Assembly: GCF_000315625.1 (NCBI RefSeq)
Contig: NW_005434631.1
Span: 385,212-449,211, forward strand
DNA from: Guillardia theta CCMP2712
Taxonomy: Eukaryota; Cryptophyceae; Pyrenomonadales; Geminigeraceae
DNA: 64,000 nt
Direction: 5' to 3'
The first letter of the stretch is position 1. The number at the start of each line of letters is the position of its first letter. The notes under the pieces were generated by a model. The model saw nothing but the letters and a program-made list of their open reading frames with translations, was not told the origin of the DNA and searched no databases. Below, piece by piece: positions 43,179 through 53,747 of the stretch. The translations under genes and the position numbers were made by a program.

Positions 43179-43883
43179 CAAGCTCTCGCCTTGGATCCTT
43201 GCGGCAACCCCCGCTCGGTCTGGTCTCGGCACCACCCCCTTTGCTTCCCTTTACCACACCCCTTGGTTTCAGCCGTTTCGGTACTGCAGCCGGTTCAGGG
43301 AGGGAGAGGAGGGAGGGAGAGGAAGGAGGGAGAGGAAGGAGGGAGAGGAGGGGATCGGGGGGAAGTGGGAGAGAGGGAGGAAGGAAGGGAGAGATCAGCG
43401 CAGTTGAGAGCGAAGGGAGGGAAGGGAGGAAGAGACTGGGAGAGAGATAGGGGGGAAGTGGGGAGGGGAGGGAGGGAGGAGGAGGGAGGAAGGGAAGGAA
43501 TAAATGAAAACTGGTTTTTAGTGTTTGTAACATCATCGAAACAAATATGAACATCAGGGAGAGGAAAGTGAGAAAGAAAAAGGTGATTCGAGTGATAGCT
43601 AAACGAGGACAGAGTGGCAGAAAGGGAGAAGCTCGATTCAAGGTTCCGAGATGAGATTAGACGAGATGGAGGGAAGGACGCAATACTATCTTGTATGTCG
43701 GGAAAGGAAGGTGGTCAAATAAAGGACACCACGACAAGTTGTATGTGTCTGGTTTCACTCGTGAGATCTTGATTTATTCATTCGCAACCAACAGTTTGAG
43801 ATGAGCGCCAGCGCTGGTCCTGGCTGTGTTATATCTCCATTGATACATGGTTTGACTTTGAGGTGCAGAAGGCGGACCAAGGG
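43179..43883. other. Purine-rich spacer upstream of kinase gene
   Basis: GGGAGGAAGG-type purine tract (about 43296-43500), then ordinary sequence. No gene seen. It presumably contains the kinase promoter. Confidence 0.55.
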
Positions 43884-45343
43884 ATGTCAGAAGCTGGCGG
43901 TGGTAAACTGGCAGAGATCTTGGCCAAGAAAAGAGCAGCCAGGGAAAAAGCCAGGGAGGAGGACAATGTTTCGATCTCGAGGAACGCATCTTCCAACGTT
44001 GGTGAGATGAAGTTGATATCAACTAGATCAACTGATTGATCAAAAGTCATGAGCTCAAGTCTGACGTGTTAGATCAGATCAAAACGAATCGGAAGACGAT
44101 GAAAGAAGGTCCTTGTCGCATACAAGTGGCTCCTACGAGCACAGTGAACGATCTCGAACTGGCGGCTTCGTGAACATGAGTCTGAGTCAAGTGGAGGACC
44201 TGACGCGAGTGGCGCAAGGAGGGCTCGGCATCCTCTACCAAGGGATTTGGAGAGGAACAGTCGTTGCCGTGAAGAAGCCAGTTGATCCGCGAGTCGCCAA
44301 CGATCCTGCACTCAAGGAAGACTTCCGTAGAGAGGTGAAGTTGTAGCCTCGACCATGTTGTCTCCCTCCTCACTCTCCCCAGGTTGAGATTCTCAGTGAG
44401 ATTCGCCACCCCAACGTCGTGCTCCTGATGGGCGCCTGTCTGCAAGGCACGGGCCTCTGCATTGTGCTAGAGTGGTGTCAGGGAGGCTCTTTGTATGACG
44501 TGCTCCATCGGAGGCGGGTGGATATGAACAACCATCAGCGGGTCAAGATCGCGCGGGGCGTCGCTTGCGGCCTTGCCTTTCTTCACACAGCGTCACCAGC
44601 GATCATTCACCGAGACCTCAAGACTCAAAACATTCTCCTCGACGAGACTCTCTCTGCTCCCAAGCTCTGTGACTTCGGTCTGGCCATCAGGCTCAGCGAC
44701 AGTTACGTGACCAACGCGCAAGCAGGAACACCTTCGTGAGTAGCTTGTCGCTCCTCCTTTAGGCTGAGAGCTTTCAGATACATGGCGCCTGAGCTGTACC
44801 GAGGTGAAGCTTGCTCGCTCGCTTCGGATGTGTATGCCTTCGGCATAGTGCTCTCCGAAATCTTCTCGCAAGAGCTGCCGTTTGCTGCTCTCGAGCTCTC
44901 GGAGATTCGAGAGAAGGAAGGAGACGGAGGATGGGAGGCAGGGGGCCTCTGACTCTCTTGCAGGTTCTGGCTGGCGACCGTCCGCAGCTTTCTGTGTTGT
45001 GCCCCCGACAGGTGCGAGGGGAGGAGGGAGGAGCTCGAGGGGAGGAGGGAGGAGCTCGAGGGGAGGAGGGAGGAGCTCGAGGGGAGGAGGGAGGAGCTCG
45101 AGGGGAGGAGGGAGGAGCTCGAGGGGAGGAGGGAGGAGCTCGAGGGGAGGAGGGAGGAGCTCGAGGGGAGGAGGGAGGAGCTCGAGTGAGAGGCTGCAGG
45201 TTTCTCTCCTCTGCAAGGACTGCTGGGCCGACAGCATCAAGAGCAGGTGAGCTCGCGCTCGCTCCTCCGCGAGATGCTCACAGTCCCTCAGACCGTCGAT
45301 GCAAGACGTGTCGTCGAGGCTGCTTGAAGACATGAAACTCTGA
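43884..45343 (+). CDS. TKL/RAF-like protein kinase, multi-exon
   Basis: Start taken at ATG 43884 (MSEAGGGKLAEILAKK); an earlier start is possible because the frame is open upstream. Exons then give GGLGILYQGIWRGTVVAVKK (Gly loop and catalytic Lys), VEILSEIRHPNVVLLMGACL, IIHRDLKTQNILL (catalytic loop), LCDFGLAIRL (DFG), YMAPELYRGEACSLASDVYA, VLAGDRPQL, and finally CKDCWADSIKSR|PSMQDVSSRLLEDM with stop TGA at 45341-45343. The catalytic residues are all present, so it should be an active Ser/Thr or dual-specificity kinase; HPNVVLLMGAC is typical of TKL kinases. The N-terminal ~100 residues are charged and disordered, with no receptor part. One intron near the C-terminus consists of a minisatellite (next entry). 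Confidence 0.88.
45003..45190. repeat. 21-base minisatellite forming a kinase intron
   Basis: About eight units of gaggggaggagggaggagctc. It starts at the donor (CGACAG|GTGCGAGGGG) and ends just before GTGAGAGGCTGCAG|GTTTCT, so it is nearly the whole intron. The length is a multiple of three and frames are open on both strands, so retention would insert a Gly/Glu/Arg repeat in the kinase domain. Confidence 0.9.
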
Positions 45344-45492
45344 CGGTAGCGAGGCAACGATATGAGCTCATGGATCCTATTAAAGAGAGAACACAAGAAA
45401 TAGCCTTTCTCCCACCAATGATCTCAAACAGGCTGACTAGGTCAACTGTCAACGTTTACATACAAATGTACATACAAGAACAACAGCTACGT

Positions 45493-45990
45493 TCACCAGT
45501 TCTGTATAGAATCGTTATCCGAGAAGCTGATACCCAGTCCCTCATCAGAAAACTTGTCGTCCTGGCTGATGTGGAGGCCCTGGAACCCATCACTCCAACT
45601 GTCGTCATCCCAGTCTTGAGCATAACTGGGCTCGTCAAACGAACCGTCAGCATGGATCACGTCTGAATCGTCCTCGCCCCCATCTACTTTGTCGAGAACT
45701 GTCTTGAGGGCCCAATATTCAGGATGAGAGCGTCCTTCGTCACAAAGAATCGTCAGCTGCTGCTTCAAAGCCACTCTTGTCTTGCGATCGTGCAACGCTC
45801 GGATGACTTGCTTCCTGAGAGCCGGGTTCCTTTGAAGCAGCGCCCTTCCTCTCTGAATCAAAGTGCTCCTTCCTTCCTTGTACTGCATCGTACGGGAAGT
45901 TGAATCTTCAGTGGCATACATCATCATCATCGTCAGCAGTATCGCCGCCATCCCCATCCCCCCTCCCACCAATGCTCGCACGCTCGCCAT
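45493..45990 (-). CDS. Small single-pass or secreted acidic protein
   Basis: Single exon, 165 residues from ATG 45990. The N-terminus has a hydrophobic stretch (LVGGGMGMAAILLTMMMM) that works as a signal peptide or anchor. A basic helical middle (LIQRGRALLQRNPALRKQVI) and an acidic C-terminal half rich in Asp/Ser follow. I do not recognise a family. It converges on the kinase gene and may share a promoter region with the small TIM gene. Confidence 0.65.
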   Translation of the reverse strand: MASVRALVGGGMGMAAILLTMMMMYATEDSTSRTMQYKEGRSTLIQRGRALLQRNPALRKQVIRALHDRKTRVALKQQLTILCDEGRSHPEYWALKTVLDKVDGGEDDSDVIHADGSFDEPSYAQDWDDDSWSDGFQGLHISQDDKFSDEGLGISFSDNDSIQNW

Positions 45991-46555
45991 CGCGACTCTT
46001 CACCTCACCTCTGATACCCTCGTCCCCACTCAGACCTTCTCGCTGCAAGAAGCAAAGGCAGAACAATAAAAGTAGGCAAGTGATTATGAAGTGATACAAC
46101 AGAGATAGGGCAGCAAGTGGGCGCATGCAGTTGGTCATGCCAGGGAGAGAGAGATCGAGGAGGGAGGGAGGGAGGGAGGGAGGGAGGGAGGGGAGGGGGG
46201 GCGGAACGAGAAGCAAAGTAAAGAGAAGAGAGTGGAGAGAGAAAAGTGACAGAGGGGAAGAAAGAGATGGAGGTGTTGAAACATCGGAGAACATATTCTA
46301 AACCGGTTTACTCAATCAGTATGATGTTGAAACTCATAAGGGCAGGAGATAGACTTGTTATGAGTAGCTATCCCCTGCCCTTTTGAGGAGCTAGGCAGCA
46401 TTTTGAAAGAGTGAGCTTGCCAGTATGCTTACATTGAACTCTACAAGAGGCTAGTTCTGTAGTGTTTTGTTGACGACAAGTTTGGATTCTCCATATCTAA
46501 AGCTGATGTCAGCTCGTTTGTGTTTGACGAAGAAAGAGCAAGACAAGGTTGAAAC
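45991..46555. other. Divergent promoter region with hairpin
   Basis: Lies between two divergent genes. It contains a (GGGA)n run at about 46159-46196 and an inverted repeat at about 46337-46376: AAGGGCAGGAGATA, a loop, then TATCCCCTGCCCTT (14 positions with one mismatch). Confidence 0.6.
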
Positions 46556-46898
46556 ATGGGCTGGTGGCCTTTCGGTGGCGGGGGACTCTCTCAGAAGCAG
46601 CTGGAAGAGAAAAGACAGGTACGACCCCGCCGCACCCACTGTTAACTGAGCTCATCAAAATGAACAGATCATGACGCTGACAAACGAAGTAGAAGCGATG
46701 GGGGACATGTTCACCCGAATGAATAGACGATGCTACGACAAATGCCTGGCCAACGCCGTCGCTGAAGGTCGAGATTATGGAGAAGAGCTCTCCATCGATG
46801 AAGACAAGTGCCTTGTTTCCTGTGCCTCGAAGTTCGTAGCTACACAACAGAAAGTTGGAGAAATTTTCATGCAGGAGGCTCAAGCGGCAGGCAATTAA
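46556..46898 (+). CDS. Small TIM chaperone (Tim10-like)
   Basis: Exons 46556-46618 and 46668-46898 (phase 0) give 97 residues. The twin CX3C signature of small TIMs is clear: C-Y-D-K-C and C-L-V-S-C, spaced about 24 residues apart, with helical flanks (MGDMFTRMNRR and ASKFVATQQKVGEIF). These proteins form hexamers in the mitochondrial intermembrane space that carry hydrophobic precursors to TIM22 and SAM. Spacing and MNRRCYDKC favour Tim10 over Tim9, Tim8 and Tim13, but I cannot exclude those. The N-terminal MGWWPFGGGG is unusual. Confidence 0.88.
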
Positions 46899-47099
46899 AT
46901 CGATCGGAGGAGGGGCACACAGGAGAGACAAGTCACTGATTTTCACGTCACGATGAAGAACCTATTTTCAATCATATTGCTCTGTGTAGCAATTAGATAA
47001 GTATGTATTGCATCTGCATATTGCCCAAGTGGTATCCAAGCATCGACCCACCACCCTCACCCCAATCGTCTCTTCCTCACCCATTCCAGTCCTGGCGTT

Positions 47100-48128
47100 T
47101 CAGGCATATGCGACACTCTGAGGATGTTTGGACGTTCCCTCAGCCTGATCGCTGCTCCAAGACATGGTGAAATCCACATTCTTGGGATGACGATAGTCTT
47201 CTCTGGATTCTGGGATGAACTGAAAGTAATAGAAAGCCAAAACAGCTGAGATTAACGCCCACAGCAGCGCGAAATATGGATCATCTATGAGCATGGCAAC
47301 GTGAGCTCCCACTGAGATGCTGATGAGTAGAAGCGCAGCCCAGGGTCTGGTGCAGGACCAACACAAGCCGACAATGAAGCACGCTGTTCCTATGATGAAT
47401 AAGAACGCCATGAATACCACCGATGTGATGCAGTCCTCCTCATCTGGAGTAGATGGCAACCCAAAGTCAACTAGGATCCAGCACATCGGAATGTTTGCGA
47501 CAAGATAACCGACGTACATGGCCACAACCCCACCTATCGACAGCCATGGCCTCAGCTTGGCTGCGAAGCCATGAGCCCAGAGCGCCTCTCTCTCCATGAG
47601 GTCAGCCGGTTTCGGCTCTCGAGACCAAATGTTGAGATCCATGTCACGGACTGTAAGCACAGCGAAGATCTCACTGTAGAGCAGACACGTGAACCCCACG
47701 AACCCGATGGCCATGCCGGTGATCATGTGCGCCACTATCCCCTTGTTTTCTTCCGGATGATGCTGCACCCATTTCTCTGCTTCTTCATCGATTTCGTCAT
47801 AGCTCATCGACGTACTCGAATTCTCCTCCACGTTCAATGCCTCTTTGTCCTGATTTACTTCAATACCCCCTGCATGCAACGTTGCCTTTTGGAACGATTT
47901 GGGCAAGGAGCTCAAAATAAGAAGCTTGCTCTGATGATTAGAGAACCGACGATACATCTTGTACTCATCTGCACGCGTTGAGACCGCCAATGCAAAGATC
48001 GAAGTAACAAGCACCAAGCAGGCTATGAGATACCCGGTACCGCGCTTGGAAATTCCTTCTCTGCGTGGAAGATTCTCTTCTCGTTTCCTACTAGTGGGGA
48101 TAGACCCATAGTTTGGTCCCTGAATCAT
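47100..48128 (-). CDS. Multi-pass membrane protein, unrecognised
   Basis: Single exon, 342 residues from ATG 48128. One hydrophobic segment lies near the N-terminus (YLIACLVLVTSIFALAV) after a basic cytosolic start. An acidic luminal stretch of about 90 residues follows. Then come about five helices (MAIGFVGFTCLLYSEIFAVL, WLSIGGVVAMYVGYLVA, VVFMAFLFIIGTACFIVGL, AALLLISISVGAHVAML, YFALLWALISAVLAFYYF). No family recognised. It converges on the small TIM gene, stop to stop about 200 bases. Confidence 0.75.
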   Translation of the reverse strand: MIQGPNYGSIPTSRKREENLPRREGISKRGTGYLIACLVLVTSIFALAVSTRADEYKMYRRFSNHQSKLLILSSLPKSFQKATLHAGGIEVNQDKEALNVEENSSTSMSYDEIDEEAEKWVQHHPEENKGIVAHMITGMAIGFVGFTCLLYSEIFAVLTVRDMDLNIWSREPKPADLMEREALWAHGFAAKLRPWLSIGGVVAMYVGYLVANIPMCWILVDFGLPSTPDEEDCITSVVFMAFLFIIGTACFIVGLCWSCTRPWAALLLISISVGAHVAMLIDDPYFALLWALISAVLAFYYFQFIPESREDYRHPKNVDFTMSWSSDQAEGTSKHPQSVAYA

Positions 48129-48796
48129 GCCTTGTCCAGTTAGATTGCCTTGTGTGCTGAATGCACGATAGTTGAAACCGAAAGCAAACTTCCAGCAACC
48201 AGTTTCTCCTCTCCTCTGCTCACTGTTCTATTTGTTGGTTGTTTCAGTGACTTTCCTCTGTCTGTCTGTCTGTCTCGACCTACAAGAGCTTGTAATCTCC
48301 TCGTTCCTTCGCTTTCTGCTTCTCTCCTCTCCTCCTCTTCTCACTTCACTCGTAGACGCGTGCGAAAGGCCACACCATCGCTGATCGCCGGGGCCCTCGT
48401 CCCCCTCCTACCCGGGCCTCACCCAGGTCACTGAGCAGGTCACTCGCCACTCGCACCTTATGTGGATCTGAGTGGGGAGGTGGCGCGTCACCAAGAGCCA
48501 TGGGGGGGAGGGAGGGAGGGAGAGACAGGGGGAGGGGAGCGATGGCAGGAGCGAGAGAAGGAGATCAGGTCAGATCAAGACCGGAGGATGTAAGTAGGCA
48601 GGAGTAGAGGGGGAGAAGACATGAAGAGAGGGGTAAGATGCCTTATCGTCAAACGAGAGGAGAGAAACATGATCGGGAAAAAGAAGGCAGGACACAGCGA
48701 GACGAGCGGCAGCAAGAAAAAGAGGGAAAGTGGGAGGATCGAAATTAAGAGAAACTGAGGACGAAAACTGAGACAGCTGATGCAGGAGCTCTCAAG
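48129..48796. other. Intergenic region, CT- and then purine-rich
   Basis: Shared 5-prime region of two divergent genes. CT-rich to about 48470, then GGGAGG-rich. No gene seen. Confidence 0.65.
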
Positions 48797-51278
48797 ATGG
48801 ATGGTAGCAAGCGCAGGATGCTTGGACTACCCAAGTCTCTCCTTGCCGCCGCTGTTCTTGTTGTGGTAGCCATTTGCTGTTCTCTGGCAGGATTCTCGAC
48901 ACCTGTTCAACTCGAGCAAGGATGTGGGCGACTATGTCAGGCAAGAAACATGATCCTGAATGCCAAGAAAGCCCTCGACAATAAAGCCGATTCTGAGATT
49001 CGACTTCTACAAGTACAACAGCACTGTTCCTTCAAATGCTTCAACTAACTGATCGCTCAGGGAGAAAAGTTTGCAGCACCTCGGACACCAAAAACCACAG
49101 CAAGACACGAGCATGAGGCTCAAAGGTCCAACGAGGCGTCAAGAAACGTTGTGAGACCAAGCTATCAGAAGGAAGAGATCTCAAAGCAAGATCTCGCCAA
49201 GTTCGTTAGTGAGACGATCGCGGAAGAGAAGAAGATCATGAAACATGCAAGCAAACATCACCATCACCATCATATCACAAAGGGAACGCAGCAACTCTCT
49301 CCTCAATCGCAGCATCCAACCCAAGGGGACAAGCCTAAGCTTTCGTACTGGTGTGAGGACAACCCCAATTGGCGGGGACCCTTCGGAGACGCTTGTGTGT
49401 CGTATGCTGTCGGAGGAGATCGGCAGTTCTGGTGCGACTGGGATGGCGCAGGCGACATGGGGGCTTGTCCTGTGGCCTGTGGTACATGCAACCCTGGTTA
49501 CTACTACCGCGCCGAACAAGATGAGCGGCGAGAGCATCACCTGCTTCATGAGCATTTCGATCCCCAGGTGGCACCGCCAAGCAAAGAAGTCAAGATCAAT
49601 ATCACAGTGAACCAGGGGCCTCAAGTCCCCATATCGATTGCACGTCAACGCGACATGCAGGCTAATTTGTTTCATGATATTGAAGAGATGAAAGAGGACT
49701 TGAAGAAGGTTGTTGAAATTACACAGGAGGATGCTCGTGAAAGAAAGAAGAAAGAAAAAGACTCGATCCAACCAGCCTTTATTTCTTCGGAAGAAGCCAA
49801 TCGAGACATGGCAAGATTCTATTCCCAGGAATCAGCGAAGAAGGACAAGATCGTATCGATGAAGAACGCTTCATGGGCGCTCACGGACCTGATGTCGTGG
49901 TTTAACAAACAGGAGAAGCAGATTCAGATACGAGATCTCAGAGAACGCAAGAGACATCGTCTCAACGGGCACGCGACCCCAGCCAAGGAGGGAGACTATG
50001 ATTTCCTCAAGTTCCCTCAAATGCAAGTCGACAAGACCATCAAGACACGCAGGTTGTCAGAACGAGCAGCTGACGATGATATGCAACATTACTGGAAACT
50101 TGCCTTGTCAAACACAAGCAGGAGTTCCATGGCAAGCTTCTCTTCGGCTCGAGCTAGACGTGAACTTGGAAGGTATCTCGAGAGCAAGCTGCAAAGTGCA
50201 AAAGCCCTCCATCGAGAAGCCAGAGATTCGGCAGAACGACGGCGGAAGGCGAATGGCCTCGGGTGGGAAGCGGTGAAGGCGGACTCAAAGATGTCGACTG
50301 AGCAATCAGAGGCAGACATAGAGAAGTTCTGGAATTCGATGCCTACAGAGGCTGTTCGGATTCACCCGACGGGAAAGAAGCAGGAGGCTCCTGAGAAAAC
50401 AAAAAAGCCCCTGGCCCGTAAGCCTGTTGCCTCCAACAAGCACGATCCAGGACGTTCATTGTCGCGTCGGAGATCAGCTGATCTAGCGAGGGCAGGAAGG
50501 ATGATGAACGACGAGGAGTCCAAGTCTGACATGCAGACGTACTGGAACACCCTGACGGCATCAACTGACTTACACACAAAAGCAAGGGGGGGGCATACTC
50601 GTTCACATACAGTGAAGCAGCCCAGCATAGAGGAGGAAGTGAACAGCCTGGGGTTGCCGACTGGGGGGGCAGAAGCCGTAGCTCTGCCGCACAGACCGCT
50701 GACGTCAGAGGCTGCGCACGCGTCGTTAGAGGACTACTTCTCTAAGATGGTGAAGCGAGCGAAGCAGCTGGACGGGTACGACAGAAAGACAAGGGAAAAG
50801 TTGATTGCCGAGGCGAAGCTGCGCGCGAAGAAGAGAGCAATGCTCGCTGCTGCTAAGGTCACCAGCGCCAACCGCTCTTGCTTTGCTCATCTTTTCTTCG
50901 ACAGGGCAACAGCCAGCTTTTCGCCCTTGCACGCAGACAGGAGGTGATGCTCTGGGTGCGGCAGACCTGGTCTTGCGACTGATTTCTTACCTGTCAGCTC
51001 TACCAAGCTCCTGCTCCTCGTCCCATGGCCCCTGGAGCCAGTGGTTGGGCCCCAGTAGCGGTGCGGGAGGCGATGTCAACCTTATCCTTCTGATCGGTCA
51101 CAGGCATGGAGACAGGGCGGGGCAGAGCCATCAAGAGCAGCCCCCGCATGGAGGTGAGCCAATTGACATGCGCCATGTAGCTGATGTGCCTGCCAGCCAA
51201 GCACAAGAGAGGAGGCTCGAGTACCAGCAAGCATACAGCAACTTCCTCAACAACGTTAACGCGCAAGTTCCCGTTTAA
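48797..51278 (+). CDS. Secreted or anchored ShKT-like protein with internal repeats
   Basis: Exon 1 is 48797-49012 or so, ending RLLQ|GTACAA; exon 2 runs from about 49063 (GEKFAAPRTP) to a donor at about 50858; short exons follow and the last is at about 51200-51278. The start is MDGSKRRMLGLPKSLLAAAV with a long hydrophobic helix (signal anchor or signal peptide). A Cys-rich module, C-E-D-N-P-N-W-R-G-P-F-G-D-A-C to ACPVACGTC, with six Cys and W-C-D-W, resembles ShKT. The remaining ~450 residues are charged and contain about six copies of a motif like EEA-x2-DM-x2-YW (DMARFY, DMQHYW, DIEKFW, DMQTYW, SLEDYF, DLAKFV). HHHHHH occurs near 49258. Function unknown. Phase through the last two introns is not settled. 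Confidence 0.72.
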
Positions 51279-51362
51279 TCCTTCGCTCTATATTATTTTG
51301 TCCTATAAATTCCTTTCAGTCAGAGATGAGCCGGACAAACAGAAGGAGGAGCAAGCACGCGA

Positions 51363-52127
51363 TCAGTGCTTCTCGTAGTGATTCCTGATGCACGGGATGT
51401 CCATCATCATCCGGTAGAACTCAGAGAGCTTTGGGTAGCCATCGACAATGTCGGTCGGGATCCCGTCCAACCTTCCGGATTTGAGCTGTCGAAGTTGAGG
51501 AAGCATCACGCAGTCAGCGATGGTAACACAGTCCCCAACGAAGAAGCCAGTGCCGTTTTGCACCAGCTTCTCTTCAAAGTATCCCAAGAAGCGTGGGATG
51601 TCGTCTTTGAGCAGCGTCTCCCTCAGCCGCCCTTGGATCGCCTTCCTCTCCGCCTCCGGAAGGTCTTCAGCGTACCTGAACGTCAGCGGTCATTCTTCCA
51701 CCTGCTGCTCTCACAGTGCTCACCCATAGACGTGTGGCCTCATGCCGACGTAGATGGATGGAGCGATCGCTCGAGCCATGTCTCCCTGCAGCCCGACTAT
51801 CTCGTCGACCTGCCCCCATGGTAAGCCACCACCAGGTTGTCAGCAGCAACTCACCTTCAGTGCCTTATCGAAATCTTCAGGATAGAGCTTTGTCAGCTTG
51901 CCTGCGTAACGGAGCATTGCCTCGCTCTGCGTGATGGGAGCGCCACCATCGACGGTGAGGAAGGGAAGCTGGCCGTAAGGGGCGCGCTGCTTGACGGCTG
52001 GGTCGGACCAGTCCTTGAAGTTGATGCGCTCATCTTGGAAGGCAACACCTCCGAGGAGCAGCGTGAGGCGAACCTTCTCCGCCACTCCCTCAATGTCGAA
52101 GTACACCAGGTGAAGGGACGGCGCCAT
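51363..52127 (-). CDS. Glutathione S-transferase, three exons
   Basis: Exons 52127-51855, 51809-51724 and 51675-51363, phases consistent, give 223 residues. The N-terminal thioredoxin-fold half has LVYFDIEGVAEKVRLTLLLG, APYGQLPFL (cis-Pro) and ITQSEAMLRYAGK (the Q-S glutathione-binding pair). The C-terminal helical half has FFVGDCVTIADCVMLPQL, the GST N-capping/hydrophobic-staple motif. The Tyr in LVYFD would be the catalytic residue of a sigma/alpha/mu-like class. It conjugates glutathione to electrophiles in the cytosol. Confidence 0.93.
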
Positions 52128-52449
52128 GCAGGGGATCTTCTGTTGTTGTGGGGGTAGGGGTGCACAGCTTCAAAGAGCGTTCTCGACTTTTTCTGGGGTA
52201 CTTTACTGGAAAAAACGGGGTCCAAATTGAGATGGGTGGGTGGGTGAAGGGTTGCAACTCAGGGTGGTTCGGGTGCGGGTGCTGTTCGGGTGTTGGTTAG
52301 GAGGGGATGAGGGCCTGGAATGTTCTATGGCCTGTTGTAGAGCTAGTAGGGGTAGGGTAGCAGTAAGACTGGGGGGTAGTGGTACGAGGGGGTAGGGGTG
52401 AAGTGGTAAAATATAGAGGCAGCAAAATGGTGTGAGGGGTCCACGCGCG
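52128..52449. other. Intergenic, G-rich
   Basis: GGGTAGGGG-type tracts and short frames; no gene seen. The right end joins the duplicated tRNA-His block. Confidence 0.6.
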
Positions 52450-52521
52450 TGTCGGATCTGAGATTCGAACTCAGGTTGCCACGGCCACAACGTGGAGTAC
52501 TGACCACTATACGAATCCGAC
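52450..52521 (-). tRNA. tRNA-His (GTG), copy 1
   Basis: On the minus strand: acceptor GTCGGAT pairs with ATCCGAC, the D arm TCGTATAGTGGTCAGTA follows, the anticodon arm CCACG-TTGTGGC-CGTGG gives GTG, and the T arm is CTGAG-TTCGAAT-CTCAG. Discriminator A is at 52450. No intron. Identical over its whole length to the copy at 54880. Confidence 0.97.
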
Positions 52522-53153
52522 CTCCCCATGCCCTTTATCCCCGATCTCAGTGTACATATACCCGCCGCCCTTTCATCTTCCTCACCCCTACCCCCATGTA
52601 TGGTATCTGCATCACCCCTCATATCCCAATGACGCTCACGGGCCCGCGCCACTGGAACGAAGTGAAGGGGATGAGGGAGCGTGGAGGAAGCTTTAGAACC
52701 ATGGCAAGGAATCAGATCCGATGAGTACAAGTAGCCGTGCTGATGAGCGACAGGCGGGATTAGAATCATAATCAGAAGACACCATCCAACATATCTAGCT
52801 GTTTTTCAAAGAAGTACTTTTCAGGAATCTTTTGATACTTTCCGACCTTAGTGATGTACTCGACCATACTCACGTTCCTCATTGGAGCGAGAGGAGAATT
52901 TCTGTAATCGGTCTTTTATGCCGAAGTTTCAAGGGTTCCGTTGTCATGCATATTGATGCATTTATTGTTTTTAGTTTCCTCCTCCTCCTCTTCATTTTCT
53001 ACAACCACGTATGAAATGTTTGCGCCTTGCAAAGTGCTGAGCTCATCTTTTCATCCGACACTCTCACATTTCGAAACACTGTAGATTACTATTTTGTTTT
53101 CATTTTCCAAGCGTAATTCATCTTTCTCCTCCAATTGATGTTTTTTCTCCTAG
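52522..53153. other. Intergenic, becoming A+T-rich
   Basis: The first ~55 bases belong to the duplicated tRNA block. From about 52780 the sequence becomes distinctly A+T-rich. TTTTTTCTCCTAG immediately before the LYRM4 ATG looks like an intron acceptor, so an upstream exon may lie here. Confidence 0.5.
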
Positions 53154-53420
53154 ATGTCAAAGTCGGATGTGTTGCATTTGTACAGGAATTTGTTGCGCAA
53201 CAGCAAGAAATTCTGCAATTATAATTTCAGGGAATATTTTTTGAGGAGAACCAAGGAAGATTTCAAGTGTCACAAGAATGAGTCAGATCCCAGCAAGGTT
53301 CAACAACTCCTTGAGAAAGCCAGACAAGATCTCGTCGTGATTTCTCGACAAGCTACTCTCAGCCAGATGTATGCCGCCGATCGCCCCTTCATTGTCGAGC
53401 AAGCCAACGCTGACAAGTAA
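53154..53420 (+). CDS. LYRM4: ISD11/LYRM4-like LYR-motif protein
   Basis: 88 residues. MSKSDVLHLYRNLLRNSKKF carries the L-Y-R motif near the N-terminus, and YNFREYFLRRTKEDF supplies the following helix with the Phe. KARQDLVVISRQATLSQMYA matches the third helix of ISD11, which binds the cysteine desulfurase NFS1 and acyl-carrier protein in the mitochondrial matrix for Fe-S cluster assembly. The length equals the family norm. Sequence before the ATG resembles a splice acceptor, so the true start could lie in an upstream exon. Base composition is lower in G+C than that of its neighbours. Confidence 0.88.
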   Translation: MSKSDVLHLYRNLLRNSKKFCNYNFREYFLRRTKEDFKCHKNESDPSKVQQLLEKARQDLVVISRQATLSQMYAADRPFIVEQANADK

Positions 53421-53747
53421 TTAGCACGTATAATAAAGGAATTGTCGATAAGCAACCGACGATGATGTATTCGAGCTGTTTGTTGGACTTGTGAGATGTT
53501 CAAGGGTTCACAATCAGAATTTTGATTGATTTGTACTAATTCTCTAATTACTTGCATGATTCCAACTGAGTGCACAGCCAAGCTTGTCGCATCTCCCGCC
53601 TGACTCGGCTCAGATTCTCCAGATCTTCTTCGACGCAGCAAGCCATCACACCATGATCGACCCTCTCCGAAACAAGAATGCAAGGCCAGGATGACCTTGC
53701 GCTACATGCATCTTCCACTAATTGTTCATTCTAAGATGATTGACATA
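53421..53747. other. Intergenic between convergent genes
   Basis: A+T-rich, no gene or repeat seen. Confidence 0.6.

Noticed and set aside
49258-49275. His-tag-like HHHHHH suggesting vector contamination
   Set aside because: It lies inside a long natural frame with mixed CAC/CAT codons and normal flanks.
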